Part shown: piece by piece, positions 23,052-30,654 of the stretch
Layout of the letters: every line of letters begins with the position of its first letter
Numbering within the stretch: position 1 is the first letter of the stretch
From: Deltaproteobacteria bacterium
GTDB lineage: Bacteria > Myxococcota_A > Polyangia > Haliangiales > Haliangiaceae
NCBI GenBank assembly: GCA_013812655.1
Contig: JACCTC010000243.1
Location: 1-39,154 of the forward strand
Direction of reading: 5' to 3'
DNA length: 39,154 nt
Translations under genes and position numbers: made by a program
The notes under the pieces: model-generated
Told to the model about the DNA's origin: nothing
Seen by the model: the letters and a program-made list of their open reading frames with translations, nothing else
Database searches by the model: none

Positions 23052-23731
23052 GGTCGCGCAAGGCCCAAGCCGGGCTCACGCTGATCGAAGTGATGATCGC
23101 GTGCGCGGTCCTCGCGATCATGATGGCGCTCGCGTGGCGCACGATCGCGAACACCGCGGATAGCCGCAAGCGCTTCGAGGCCTTCGAGCAACGTAACCAC
23201 GAGCTACGGATGGCGATGAACCGCATCGTCTCGGACTTCGAGCACGCGTATCTCTCCAAGAACGAGGACCAGCTGTCGAGCTACCCGCGCACGATGTTCA
23301 TCGCGAAGTCGAGCTCGCGGCTCCCCGAGATCCGGTTCTCGATACTCGCGCACCGCGTGCTGTGGGCGGACGCGAACGAGTCCGAGCAGACGGTGATCTC
23401 GTACCTGTCGCGCAACGATCCCGAGCGCCCGGGTGTCGTCGACTGGGTCCGTCGCGAGCAGCGCCGGCCGTCGAACGAGCCGTTCGAGGATCTGCCGGCC
23501 GAATACGACGTGATCGTCCGCGACATCGTGTCCGCGAAGCTCGAGTTCTGGAACTGGAAGAACCTCGACTGGCAAGACACCTGGGACACCACGCAGTCCG
23601 ACGGCCAGAAGGGCCTGTTGCCGAGCCGCGTTCGGATCACGGTGATCACCAAGGATCCAGCGGGCACCGAGTACAAGGTGATGACGCAGGCCCGGATCAA
23701 CATGCAGGAACCCCTGAACTTCGTGCAGTGA
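23048..23731 (+). CDS. gspJ: Minor pseudopilin GspJ
   Basis: 227 residues from ATG 23048, in an ATGA overlap with gspI; the longer open frame upstream runs through gspI and was rejected. Leader MRSRKAQAG, then LTLIEVMIACAVLAIMMALAWRTIANT. Next come a long helix (RKRFEAFEQRNHELRMAMNRIVSDFEHAYLS) and beta-strands such as RIRFSILAHRV-like and VRITVITKDPAGTEYKVMTQARINM. This matches the GspJ/PulJ pattern of a helix followed by a beta sheet. It would form the tip complex with GspI and GspK. Its stop overlaps the gspK start by one base. Confidence 0.9.
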   Translation: MRSRKAQAGLTLIEVMIACAVLAIMMALAWRTIANTADSRKRFEAFEQRNHELRMAMNRIVSDFEHAYLSKNEDQLSSYPRTMFIAKSSSRLPEIRFSILAHRVLWADANESEQTVISYLSRNDPERPGVVDWVRREQRRPSNEPFEDLPAEYDVIVRDIVSAKLEFWNWKNLDWQDTWDTTQSDGQKGLLPSRVRITVITKDPAGTEYKVMTQARINMQEPLNFVQ

Positions 23732-25098
23732 TGAAGCCCCTCTCCGCCATCTGGACCTTCCTGAACACCGAGCGCAGCCTCGGCGAGAAGCCTGCGCCCG
23801 CGCGACCGCCTCGGGTACGCCGCCGTCGCAAGCAGCGCGGCATCGCGCTGATCACCGTGCTGATCGCGATCTCGATCACGCTGGTGATGACGAACCAGTT
23901 CGGGACGACGACCAACATCGACATGTTCGCCGCGGCGAACTACCGCGATCAGATGCGGTCGCACTTCCTCGCGCGGTCGGCGCAGAACCTCGCGGAGCTC
24001 GTGATCCGACTGCAGCAGCGGATCGATAACATCAAGCAGCTGCGCGGCACCGTGCAGATCACCGACTTCGCCGATCAGATCATGCTCGCGTTCTGCGGGA
24101 GCCCCGAGGAGGTCCAGGCCGCGGTCGGATTCTCGCCGTCGGCGGTCAAGGGTCTCGGCGCCGACATCGGCACGTGCGGCGTGGTCGGCCAGATCACGAC
24201 CGAGGACGACAAGATCAACGTCAACTGCGCGAACGGCAACGCGGCGACCGCCGCGACGTTGAAGAGCGCACTCGATGCGCTCGTGTTCTTCAACGCGTAC
24301 GACCCGGTGTTCGAGGACGCCGACGCCGAGGGCTACCGCCGCGACCGCACGACCCAGGTGGCGTCGATCATCGACTACATCGACAGCGACAGCACGCGCG
24401 TCCGCGAGCGCGGCACGACCGAGGACTACGGCTACGAGAGCCTCCGCGATCCGTACAAGCCGAAGAACAACTACATCGACACCGTCGGCGAGATCAAGCT
24501 GGCGCGCGGCGTCGACGATCGGTTCTGGACGCTGTTCGGCAGCGCGTTCACGGTCTACGGCTCGTGCAAGACGAACATCTCGGCGCTGTCGAACAGCCAG
24601 CTGATCGCCGCGATCCTGTACCTGTCGGCGAAGAACCAGAACGATCCGGTGCTCCAGGATCCGAAGAAGCTGTTCGCGCTCGCGGCGCTCGTCGCCAGGG
24701 CGAAGCAGTTCGGCATGCAGTTCACGACGCTCGATGACTTCATCGACTTCGTGAAGGACCCCAACGCCTCGGTCGGCGCGCTCGCCGGCCAGCAGACCAT
24801 GCAGGGCAGCGCCGCGAACAACGCGGTCAGCCAGGGCGGGCTCGCGGGTACCGAGAACCTCAAGCTCGAGCTCGACAAGGCCAAGCTGTCGCAGATGGCG
24901 ACCGCCGGTCCACGCCGCACCTATCGCGTGCAGGCGTGGGGCGAGATCGAGCGCAAGCAGCAGAACGCGGACGGCTCGCCGGTGTTTCCGGCGATCCGCA
25001 GCACGATCACGGGAATCTGGGACACCAAGGTGGTCATCCAGAATGTTCGGAAGCCTCCCGCGCCCAAGGGTGCGTGGGTCTTCCTGAGGGAAGACTGA
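23731..25098 (+). CDS. gspK: Minor pseudopilin GspK (tip protein)
   Basis: 455 residues from ATG 23731. A 37-residue, basic leader (MKPLSAIWTF...RRRRKQRG) precedes IALITVLIAISITLVMTNQF. As in other GspK proteins, position 5 is not Glu. A large alpha-helical domain is inserted between the pilin helix and the C-terminal strands: LARSAQNLAELVIRLQQRID, ADAEGYRRDRTTQVASIIDYIDSDSTR, VDDRFWTLFGSAFTVYGSCKTNISALSNSQLIAAIL. The terminal AWGEIERKQQNADGSPVFPAIRSTITGIWDTKVVIQN gives the last strands. GspK sits at the pseudopilus tip. Long leaders on both gspK and gspG appear to be a local feature. Confidence 0.92.
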   Translation: MKPLSAIWTFLNTERSLGEKPAPARPPRVRRRRKQRGIALITVLIAISITLVMTNQFGTTTNIDMFAAANYRDQMRSHFLARSAQNLAELVIRLQQRIDNIKQLRGTVQITDFADQIMLAFCGSPEEVQAAVGFSPSAVKGLGADIGTCGVVGQITTEDDKINVNCANGNAATAATLKSALDALVFFNAYDPVFEDADAEGYRRDRTTQVASIIDYIDSDSTRVRERGTTEDYGYESLRDPYKPKNNYIDTVGEIKLARGVDDRFWTLFGSAFTVYGSCKTNISALSNSQLIAAILYLSAKNQNDPVLQDPKKLFALAALVARAKQFGMQFTTLDDFIDFVKDPNASVGALAGQQTMQGSAANNAVSQGGLAGTENLKLELDKAKLSQMATAGPRRTYRVQAWGEIERKQQNADGSPVFPAIRSTITGIWDTKVVIQNVRKPPAPKGAWVFLRED

Positions 25099-25099
25099 C

Positions 25100-26785
25100 A
25101 TGGCGACTCGAATGTTCGCGGTCGATCTCGGCGCGTGGAGCGTGAAGCTGGTGATCGCCAGCCCAGGCATCCGCGGGGCCACGTTGCTCCACGTCGTCGA
25201 GCGGCTCGTCCCGCCCGGTGACGAATCGTCCCCGGCGCCAGGAGCAAGTCCCGGCGCCTCCAGCTCGGCAGACCAGCGAGCGCGTGCCGTGCTCGCCGGC
25301 CTGATCGACGAGCTGCGCCTCCGCAACGAGACCGGCTACATCGGTGTGTTCGGCGATCAGGTGTTCACCCAGGTCATCGAGTTCCCGTTCAAGAACCTGC
25401 GCCGCGCCGAGCTCGAGAAGGCCGTCGGTGGCGAGCTCGAGGGCGTCGTCCCGGTCGATCTCGAGGACATGGTCTACGCGTTCGAGCCGCTGCCGCTCGC
25501 GCCCGCCGCGGGCCCGGTGCAGGCCGATGCCGCGCGCGGCCGGGTCGCGCCACCGCCCGACGGCATGCGCGTGCTGAGCTACGCGATGCGCCGCGATCGC
25601 GCGGAGCAGATGATCGAGATCGGCAGGGCCGCCGGCTATGACCCGCGTGGCGTGCTCGCGTGCGGTGGCGCCGCGGTGCGACTCGTCGAGCGGACGCCGT
25701 CGCTGATGCAGGCGCGCACCGATGGCGCGGTCGCGGTGATCGACATCGGTCACGACCGCACGGATCTCGTCGTCGTCGCGCATGGCAAGGCCGTGTTCAG
25801 CCGCAGCATCGGCCGCGCCGGCAAGCAGGTGACCGAGGCGATCGCGCGGCACTGGAAGCTGCCGTTCGAGGACGCCGAGCGTGCAAAGCACAGCGACGGG
25901 TTCGTCGCGTCGTCGACCGAGCCGGCACCGTCCGAGCAGTGGGCCAAGATCCATCAGGTCCTGATCGCCGAGCTCCAGCCGTTCGCGCGCGATCTGCGGC
26001 AGACGCTCGCGGCGTGCCGGGCGCGCACCGGGTTCACCGCGATCTCGGCGCTCGTCGTCGGTGGCGGTTCGCGGCTGCGCGGCATGGCGTCGTTCCTCAC
26101 CGAGCAGCTCGGCATCCCGGCGTGGCGGCTCACCGCCGATGACTGCACCGCGCTCGCGGGCCCGCGACTCGGCCCCGATGCCGCGGCGCTGCCGCTCGAC
26201 AGCGGCGCGATGACGGTCGGCATGGCCTACGACGCCGCCGGCGGCCGCCCGCAGTTCGATCTGCGATCCGGTTCCGCGAAGATGGACCTGTCGTTCCTGC
26301 GCGCCAAGGCGGTTCCGATCGGCGGTGCGGTGCTCGCGGTCGCCGCGTTCGCCGCGGTCAGCGCGTATGCGGACCTCTACCGTGTCCGCAAGGCCGAGAA
26401 GGTCCTCGCGAAGCGTCTGGTCGACGAGAGCGCCGCGCACTTCAACGGCGAGGCCAAGAGCGCCGACGCGATCCTCAGCACGACCGCCGGCGGTGCGATC
26501 GCGGCGGCCTCGCCGCTGCCGAAGATGTCGGCCTACGACATCCTGCTCGAGATCTCGAGCAAGGTGCCGCCGAAGGAGAAGATCACGCTCGACATCGACC
26601 GGCTCGACATCACCGATCTCAAGGTCGACATCGACGGCAGCGTGAAGACGCCCGAGGAGCTCGATTCCCTCGTCGCCGAGCTCAAGACGATCAAGTGCTT
26701 CAAGGACGTGCAGCGTGGACCGACGTCGTCGGGTGAGAACAACACGTTGAAGTTCAAGCTCACCATTTCTTCACAGTGCATGTGA
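25100..26785 (+). CDS. gspL: Type II secretion protein GspL (PilM-like fold)
   Basis: 561 residues, one base after the gspK stop. The N-terminal cytoplasmic part has the actin-like fold shared with PilM (MFAVDLGAWSVKLVIASPG, VAVIDIGHDRTDLVVVAHGKAVFSRSIGRAGKQVTEAIA, ISALVVGGGSRLRGMASFL). A Pro/Ala-rich loop near 130-150 interrupts it. One membrane helix lies near 403-420 (IGGAVLAVAAFAAVSAYADLY), followed by a periplasmic helix and a ferredoxin-like domain (ITLDIDRLDITDLKVDIDGSVKTPEELDSLVAELKTIKCF). GspL recruits GspE to the membrane and pairs with GspM. It is longer than enterobacterial GspL (about 400), as is usual for PilM-like myxobacterial versions. Confidence 0.9.
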   Translation: MATRMFAVDLGAWSVKLVIASPGIRGATLLHVVERLVPPGDESSPAPGASPGASSSADQRARAVLAGLIDELRLRNETGYIGVFGDQVFTQVIEFPFKNLRRAELEKAVGGELEGVVPVDLEDMVYAFEPLPLAPAAGPVQADAARGRVAPPPDGMRVLSYAMRRDRAEQMIEIGRAAGYDPRGVLACGGAAVRLVERTPSLMQARTDGAVAVIDIGHDRTDLVVVAHGKAVFSRSIGRAGKQVTEAIARHWKLPFEDAERAKHSDGFVASSTEPAPSEQWAKIHQVLIAELQPFARDLRQTLAACRARTGFTAISALVVGGGSRLRGMASFLTEQLGIPAWRLTADDCTALAGPRLGPDAAALPLDSGAMTVGMAYDAAGGRPQFDLRSGSAKMDLSFLRAKAVPIGGAVLAVAAFAAVSAYADLYRVRKAEKVLAKRLVDESAAHFNGEAKSADAILSTTAGGAIAAASPLPKMSAYDILLEISSKVPPKEKITLDIDRLDITDLKVDIDGSVKTPEELDSLVAELKTIKCFKDVQRGPTSSGENNTLKFKLTISSQCM

Positions 26786-26792
26786 GGTAGTC

Positions 26793-27383
26793 ATGTCTGC
26801 ATCCGACCGAGCACGAGACTTCTGGGACCGCATCTCGCCGCGCGAGCGCCGGCTCGTGGTGATCGCCGCGGTCGCCGCGCCGATCACGATCGCGATCTGG
26901 CTCGGCCTCCAGATCGCCGACGGCCTCGACGACATCTCGAAGCGCAACACGAAGATGCGCCGCGCGCTCGTCGTGCTGACCGATCTGCGCGCGCGCGGCC
27001 CACTGCAGCCGACCGACGACGTCGTCGCCACGATGGGAGATCAGCCGCTGTCGCTCGATACCTACCTCCGCAACGCCGCCAACAAGGCAGGGTTTCCGAT
27101 CAAGGGCACGATCACGCCGCGCAACCCGGTCACCCGCAACGGCTTCGTCACCAGCTCGGTCTCGATCTCGCTCGACGATCTCGAGCTCGAGAAGGTCAAG
27201 GCGTTCCTCCAGGAGGTCGAGACCGCGTCGAAGGTCGTCGCGGTGACGAACCTCGACATCAAGCGTGACTTCAAGGACAAGAAGCTCGTGGACGCCAAGC
27301 TCGAGGTCTCGACGTACTCGAAGGAGCCGGTCAGCGGCGATAGCGAAGGCACCGGCTCCGCAGCTCCGAAGAAGGGCGGCTAG
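26793..27383 (+). CDS. gspM: Type II secretion protein GspM
   Basis: 196 residues, seven bases after gspL. The start SASDRARDFWDRISPRERRLVVIAAVAAPITIAIWLGLQ has the typical GspM layout: short charged cytoplasmic end with SPRERR, then one membrane helix. The periplasmic part has a coiled helix and a small alpha-beta domain (LDTYLRNAANKAGFPIKG; SISLDDLELEKVKAFLQEVETASKVVAVTNLDIKRDF). It ends in a Gly/Ser/Lys-rich tail. GspM heterodimerises with GspL in the inner-membrane platform. Identification depends on both sequence layout and position, since GspM diverges quickly. Confidence 0.88.
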   Translation: MSASDRARDFWDRISPRERRLVVIAAVAAPITIAIWLGLQIADGLDDISKRNTKMRRALVVLTDLRARGPLQPTDDVVATMGDQPLSLDTYLRNAANKAGFPIKGTITPRNPVTRNGFVTSSVSISLDDLELEKVKAFLQEVETASKVVAVTNLDIKRDFKDKKLVDAKLEVSTYSKEPVSGDSEGTGSAAPKKGG

Positions 27384-27385
27384 CG

Positions 27386-28684
27386 ATGGCGCGCTTCCGT
27401 ACCCCGCAGATCGGTCCGCGCGCTCGCAAGGCGCTGCGGATCGTCGGCTTCATCGTGCTCGGGCTCGTCACGTTCATCTTCGCGCTGCAGTGGACGTTTC
27501 CGTTTCACCGGGTCAAGGACAAGATCGTCGAGGTCCTGTCCGCGAAGTACGAGGTCGAGATCGGCGAGGTCGAGCGCGGGTTGATTCCCGGCCGCATGTA
27601 TCTCAAGGCGCTGACCCTGCGCACGCGGCCGAAGAATCCCGAGGACATCGCGACGACGTTCTACGTCGAGCGGCTCGAGGTCGACGTCGGACTGTTCGCG
27701 TTGCTACGCGGCGTTGCGTCGGTCGACATCGACGCCAAGATCGGTCCCGGCCACATCACCGGCAACATCTCGCTGTCCAAGGGCGAGACCCAGATCCACC
27801 TCGACGGCGACAACTTGCCGTCGGAGCGGCTCCCGATGCGCGAGGCCATCGGGCTACCGATGTCGGGCAAGGTCGACTTCAAGTTCGATCTCGACCTGCC
27901 GAACCAGAAGCTCAAGTCGGGCAGGGCCGGACCCAACTGGCAGAAGGCCGTGGGTGGCGCGACCTTCGAGTGCGCCGCGGGCTGCACGTTCGGCGATGGC
28001 AAGACCAAGCTCAAGCCGAAGCTCAAGAACAACCGCAACCAGGCGTTCGCCGCCGATGGCATCGAGTTCGGCAAGGTCAACATCACCTCGCTGCTCGCGA
28101 AGATCGAGATCGGCAAGGGCCAGCTGACCGTGAAGCGCTTCGAGAGCAAGTCCGACGATGGCGAGCTGCACGTGCAGTTCGCGATGACGCTCGCGCAGGA
28201 CATCAACGAGTCGATGGCGACCGGCTGCCTGCGGTTCACCGGGAGCCAGGCGCTGCTCAAGCGCGAGGCCAAGACGTTCGCCGCGATCTCGACGACCGGC
28301 GCGCCGCTCGGGCCGGACAACCTCTATCACATCAAGCTCGACGGCAAGGTGAAGGAGATGAAGCGGCTCGGTCAGATCTGCGGACCGGGCCTGCCGACCG
28401 ATGACGACGCGCCCGGCCAGCCGTCGCGTCCGAACCTGACGATCCAGCCGGAGTCCGAGGTCCGGCCTCCTCCTGCCGACACCGGCATCACCACGCCGAC
28501 GTTCAACCCGCCACCGCCCGTCGCGATCGACGCCGGCGCGGATGCCGCGGTGACCGTGCCGACGCCAGGTCCCGAGGGCGAAAACTCGCCGAACACCGGC
28601 TCTGCGAGCCCGCCACCACCGGGTGTCCCGGCGGCCGGCGAGCCACCGCCGCCACCGCCGACGCCACCGGGCGAGGACCGGTAG
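27386..28684 (+). CDS. gspN: Type II secretion protein GspN
   Basis: 432 residues, starting 2 bases after gspM, the last gene of the operon. One membrane helix near the N-terminus (ALRIVGFIVLGLVTFIFALQWTFPF) is followed by an AsmA/GspN-type beta-rich periplasmic region (EIGEVERGLIPGRMYLKALTLRTRP, VDIDAKIGPGHITGNISLSKGETQIHLDG, FKFDLDLPNQKLKSG). Cys pair CAAGC near 195 and CGPGLP near 335 may form disulfides. The final 85 residues are a Pro/Gly-rich disordered tail. GspN is an accessory component whose exact role is unsettled; it is retained in several delta-proteobacterial and myxobacterial systems. It converges with the moaD-moaE gene with 6 bases between stops. Confidence 0.85.
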   Translation: MARFRTPQIGPRARKALRIVGFIVLGLVTFIFALQWTFPFHRVKDKIVEVLSAKYEVEIGEVERGLIPGRMYLKALTLRTRPKNPEDIATTFYVERLEVDVGLFALLRGVASVDIDAKIGPGHITGNISLSKGETQIHLDGDNLPSERLPMREAIGLPMSGKVDFKFDLDLPNQKLKSGRAGPNWQKAVGGATFECAAGCTFGDGKTKLKPKLKNNRNQAFAADGIEFGKVNITSLLAKIEIGKGQLTVKRFESKSDDGELHVQFAMTLAQDINESMATGCLRFTGSQALLKREAKTFAAISTTGAPLGPDNLYHIKLDGKVKEMKRLGQICGPGLPTDDDAPGQPSRPNLTIQPESEVRPPPADTGITTPTFNPPPPVAIDAGADAAVTVPTPGPEGENSPNTGSASPPPPGVPAAGEPPPPPPTPPGEDR

Positions 28685-28690
28685 CCGATC

Positions 28691-29386
28691 CTACGGCCCG
28701 AGCCCGACCCACTCGGCGCCGTCCTCGCCGACCTCCTTCTTCCAGATCGGCACCCGATCCTTGAGCCGGTCGATCATCGCGCGGCACGCGGTGAACGCCT
28801 CCGCACGATGCGGCGCGGCCGCGGCGATCACGACGGCGATGTCGCCGATCGCGAGCCGGCCAACCCGGTGCTCGACCGCAACGCGCGCCCCGATGACCTC
28901 CGCCTCGATCTCGTCGCATAGCCGCAACATCTCGCGGACCGCCATCGTGCCGTACGCCTCGTACTCGAGGTGATCGACGACGACGCCGCGGCTGTGCCGT
29001 CGCACCATGCCGGTGAACGTGACGACGCCGCCCATGCCCGGACCGCCGACAGCCGCGAGGCAGCGATCGAGCGAGAGTGGTGTCGCGAGCAGCTGGACGT
29101 GACGAGGAGGCGGCGGGCCGATCGGATCGGTCGAAGTCCCGGCTCCGCCGGCGACCGGCGGGATCAGCGCGAGCTCGTCGCCGTCGGCGAGCGCACCCTC
29201 GTCGTCCATAAAGTCCTGGTTCACGGCGCAGCGAAACTTGCCGCGCAGCACACCGATCGCGGGGTGTCGGGTCGCGAGCGTATCGATCGCGTCACGCACG
29301 GTCGCGCCCGCGGCGAGCTCGAGCTCTTCCTCGTCGCGCCCGATCCGCTCCCGGAACACCGCGAAGTAGAGGACCTGGATCTTCAT
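28691..29386 (-). CDS. Fused MoaD-MoaE molybdopterin synthase
   Basis: 231 residues. Residues 1-81 are a complete MoaD, the small sulfur carrier with ubiquitin fold (IQVLYFAVFRERIGRDEEELEL...LIPPVAGG). It ends in the Gly80-Gly81 pair that carries the thiocarboxylate in free MoaD. A short linker (AGTSTDPIGPPPP) leads into MoaE from about 95: GGVVTFTGMVRRHSRG, LEYEAY, VEHRVGRLAIGD, HRAEAFTACRAMIDRLKDRVPIWKKE with the catalytic lysines. The product converts precursor Z (cPMP) to molybdopterin. Because the GG pair is internal, processing after Gly81 is presumably required, as reported for MoaX of Mycobacterium tuberculosis. The start has no ribosome site; TATCAC lies 6 bases upstream. Confidence 0.93.
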   Translation of the reverse strand: MKIQVLYFAVFRERIGRDEEELELAAGATVRDAIDTLATRHPAIGVLRGKFRCAVNQDFMDDEGALADGDELALIPPVAGGAGTSTDPIGPPPPRHVQLLATPLSLDRCLAAVGGPGMGGVVTFTGMVRRHSRGVVVDHLEYEAYGTMAVREMLRLCDEIEAEVIGARVAVEHRVGRLAIGDIAVVIAAAAPHRAEAFTACRAMIDRLKDRVPIWKKEVGEDGAEWVGLGP

Positions 29387-29392
29387 GGAGCG

Positions 29393-29422
29393 GTGATAGC
29401 GTGCGCTCGAAGATGGCGTCCA
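29393..29422 (-). promoter_or_regulatory. Candidate leaderless promoter for moaD-moaE
   Basis: On the minus strand TGGACG (29417-29422), an 18-base spacer and TATCAC (29393-29398) precede the ATG at 29386 with a six-base gap. The promoter overlaps the 5' end of the divergent ATL gene. Confidence 0.35.
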
Positions 29423-29871
29423 CCGAGAGCGAGCACCTGCAGCGCCTCTATCGCGCGATCTACGTGGTGATCCGGCGCATCCCGAAGGCGCGGGTAGCCA
29501 CCTACGGCCAGATCGCGGAGCTCGCGGGGATCCCGGGCGGCGCGCGGATCGCGGCGTCGGCGCTCAAGGTGTCGAAGCCCGCGGATCAGCTGCCGTGGCA
29601 GCGCGTGATCGGCAAGGCAGGTCCTGCGCGCGGCCGCATCGCGATCCACGATCCCGTGGGTGCGGCGATCCAGCGCCAGCTGCTCGAGCGCGAAGGCATC
29701 GCGATCACCGACCGCGGACTGATCGCGCTCGATCGTTACGGCTGGCTGCCCGGCGACGCCCCGGCACGCGGCCGCCGTGTACCGGCTATAGCCGGACGAG
29801 CCCGCGCCGCATCGCCTCGACGACCGCCTCGGTCCGCGTCGACGAGCCGAGCTTCATCATCACGCCGTTGA
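29401..29871 (+). CDS. Alkyltransferase-like (ATL) DNA repair protein
   Basis: 156 residues from GTG 29401; ATG 29413 (MASTESEHLQ) is equally possible. The MGMT-type DNA-binding domain is clear (LYRAIYVVIRRIPKARVATYGQIAELAGIPGGARIAASAL). The active-site motif PCHRV of O6-alkylguanine transferases is PWQRV here, so the alkyl-accepting Cys is Trp: this is the ATL class, which binds O6-alkylguanine and hands it to nucleotide excision repair. The conserved domain ends near residue 118 (RYGWLPGD). The remaining 38 residues are Arg/Ser/Pro-rich and are read antisense to the 3' end of the convergent LuxR-type gene (86-base overlap). That tail is probably a by-product of stop-codon loss rather than a domain. 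Confidence 0.85.
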   Translation: MRSKMASTESEHLQRLYRAIYVVIRRIPKARVATYGQIAELAGIPGGARIAASALKVSKPADQLPWQRVIGKAGPARGRIAIHDPVGAAIQRQLLEREGIAITDRGLIALDRYGWLPGDAPARGRRVPAIAGRARAASPRRPPRSASTSRASSSRR

Positions 29872-30424
29872 CGTGGAACTTCGCCGTGTGATCGCTGATG
29901 CCGAGGCGATCCGCGATCAGCTTGTTCGACAGCCCCTCGGACAGCAGCTGCACGACCTGGCGCTCGCGCTCGGTCAGCTCGCCGCGTCCCTTGGCCGACG
30001 CCTCGTGCGTTCGCGTCGGCTGGTTCGGGACCAGACTCGCAGCGAGTGCGGTATCCATCACGGTGAGACCGCTGCGGACCGCCGCGAGCGCGGCATGGAT
30101 GCCTGGGCCGACCTGATCGCGCAGCACGACGCCACGTGCACCGGCCGCGAGGGCAGGGCCGACGTGCGACGCATCACCGACAACCGCGACCACCGGCACG
30201 GTCATCGCGCGGAGCTCGGCGAACCGCGCGAGCGCCTTGCTCGCATCGATGCCGGCGTCCCAGAGCGCGACCTCGGCGCCATCCTTGTCGACGACGTCGA
30301 TCGAGCCGACCTGCGCGAGCAGGCTCGAGAGCCCGGCACGCAGCAACGGGTCGTCGGTGAGCAGCGAGACCTTGATGGGGTCAGTGACGGCGATGATCGA
30401 CGGAAGATTTGGATTGCGGGTCAT
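29786..30424 (-). CDS. LuxR-type response regulator with divergent receiver
   Basis: 212 residues from ATG 30424. The N-terminal receiver-like domain keeps an acidic pair (Asp24-Asp25) and an Asp56 in LWDAG at the phospho-acceptor place. The usual Lys before the last strand is Arg (GVVLRDQ), and the switch region is atypical, so phosphorylation is doubtful. A linker with Pro/Thr (about 130-146) leads to a GerE/LuxR helix-turn-helix (ELTERERQVVQLLSEGLSNKLIADRLGISDHTAKFHVNGVMMKLG). It is a DNA-binding regulator without a kinase next door. It is divergent from the HtrA pair, 230 bases away, which makes that pair a candidate target. TTGACC lies at about -35 from the start codon. Confidence 0.87.
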   Translation of the reverse strand: MTRNPNLPSIIAVTDPIKVSLLTDDPLLRAGLSSLLAQVGSIDVVDKDGAEVALWDAGIDASKALARFAELRAMTVPVVAVVGDASHVGPALAAGARGVVLRDQVGPGIHAALAAVRSGLTVMDTALAASLVPNQPTRTHEASAKGRGELTERERQVVQLLSEGLSNKLIADRLGISDHTAKFHVNGVMMKLGSSTRTEAVVEAMRRGLVRL

Positions 30425-30654
30425 GGGTCTGTCTCAGCCTCTGGCGGTCGGAGGTCAAAGCTGACGCGAACGTTAGAGTGTAAGGTGACCACGCGGGACC
30501 TCCAGGTCAACCCTCGCTGGATGGGCAGGGCAGCTGTACAGCGTCCCGACAGATGCCCGGGTACCTGACCGATTTCCGTCGAGAACCTCGCCTATTGGCC
30601 GATGTTCGCGGTCGGCGATGCGCGCCACGATGAATTCCGAGAAGGAGAATTCCA
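30425..30654. other. Divergent intergenic region between LuxR-type and HtrA genes
   Basis: 230 bases of non-coding sequence. It carries several GGTCA-type half-sites (for example near 30451 and 30505) and a GAATTCC direct repeat with 15-base period (30632-30638, 30647-30653) around the AAGGAG ribosome site of the first HtrA gene. No confident promoter hexamers on the plus strand. Confidence 0.3.

Noticed and set aside
28676..28700. Hairpin between gspN and moaD-moaE as a terminator
   Set aside because: CCG-TAG pairs with CTACGG only with a bulge, the stem is six base pairs and no T-run follows; too weak to annotate.
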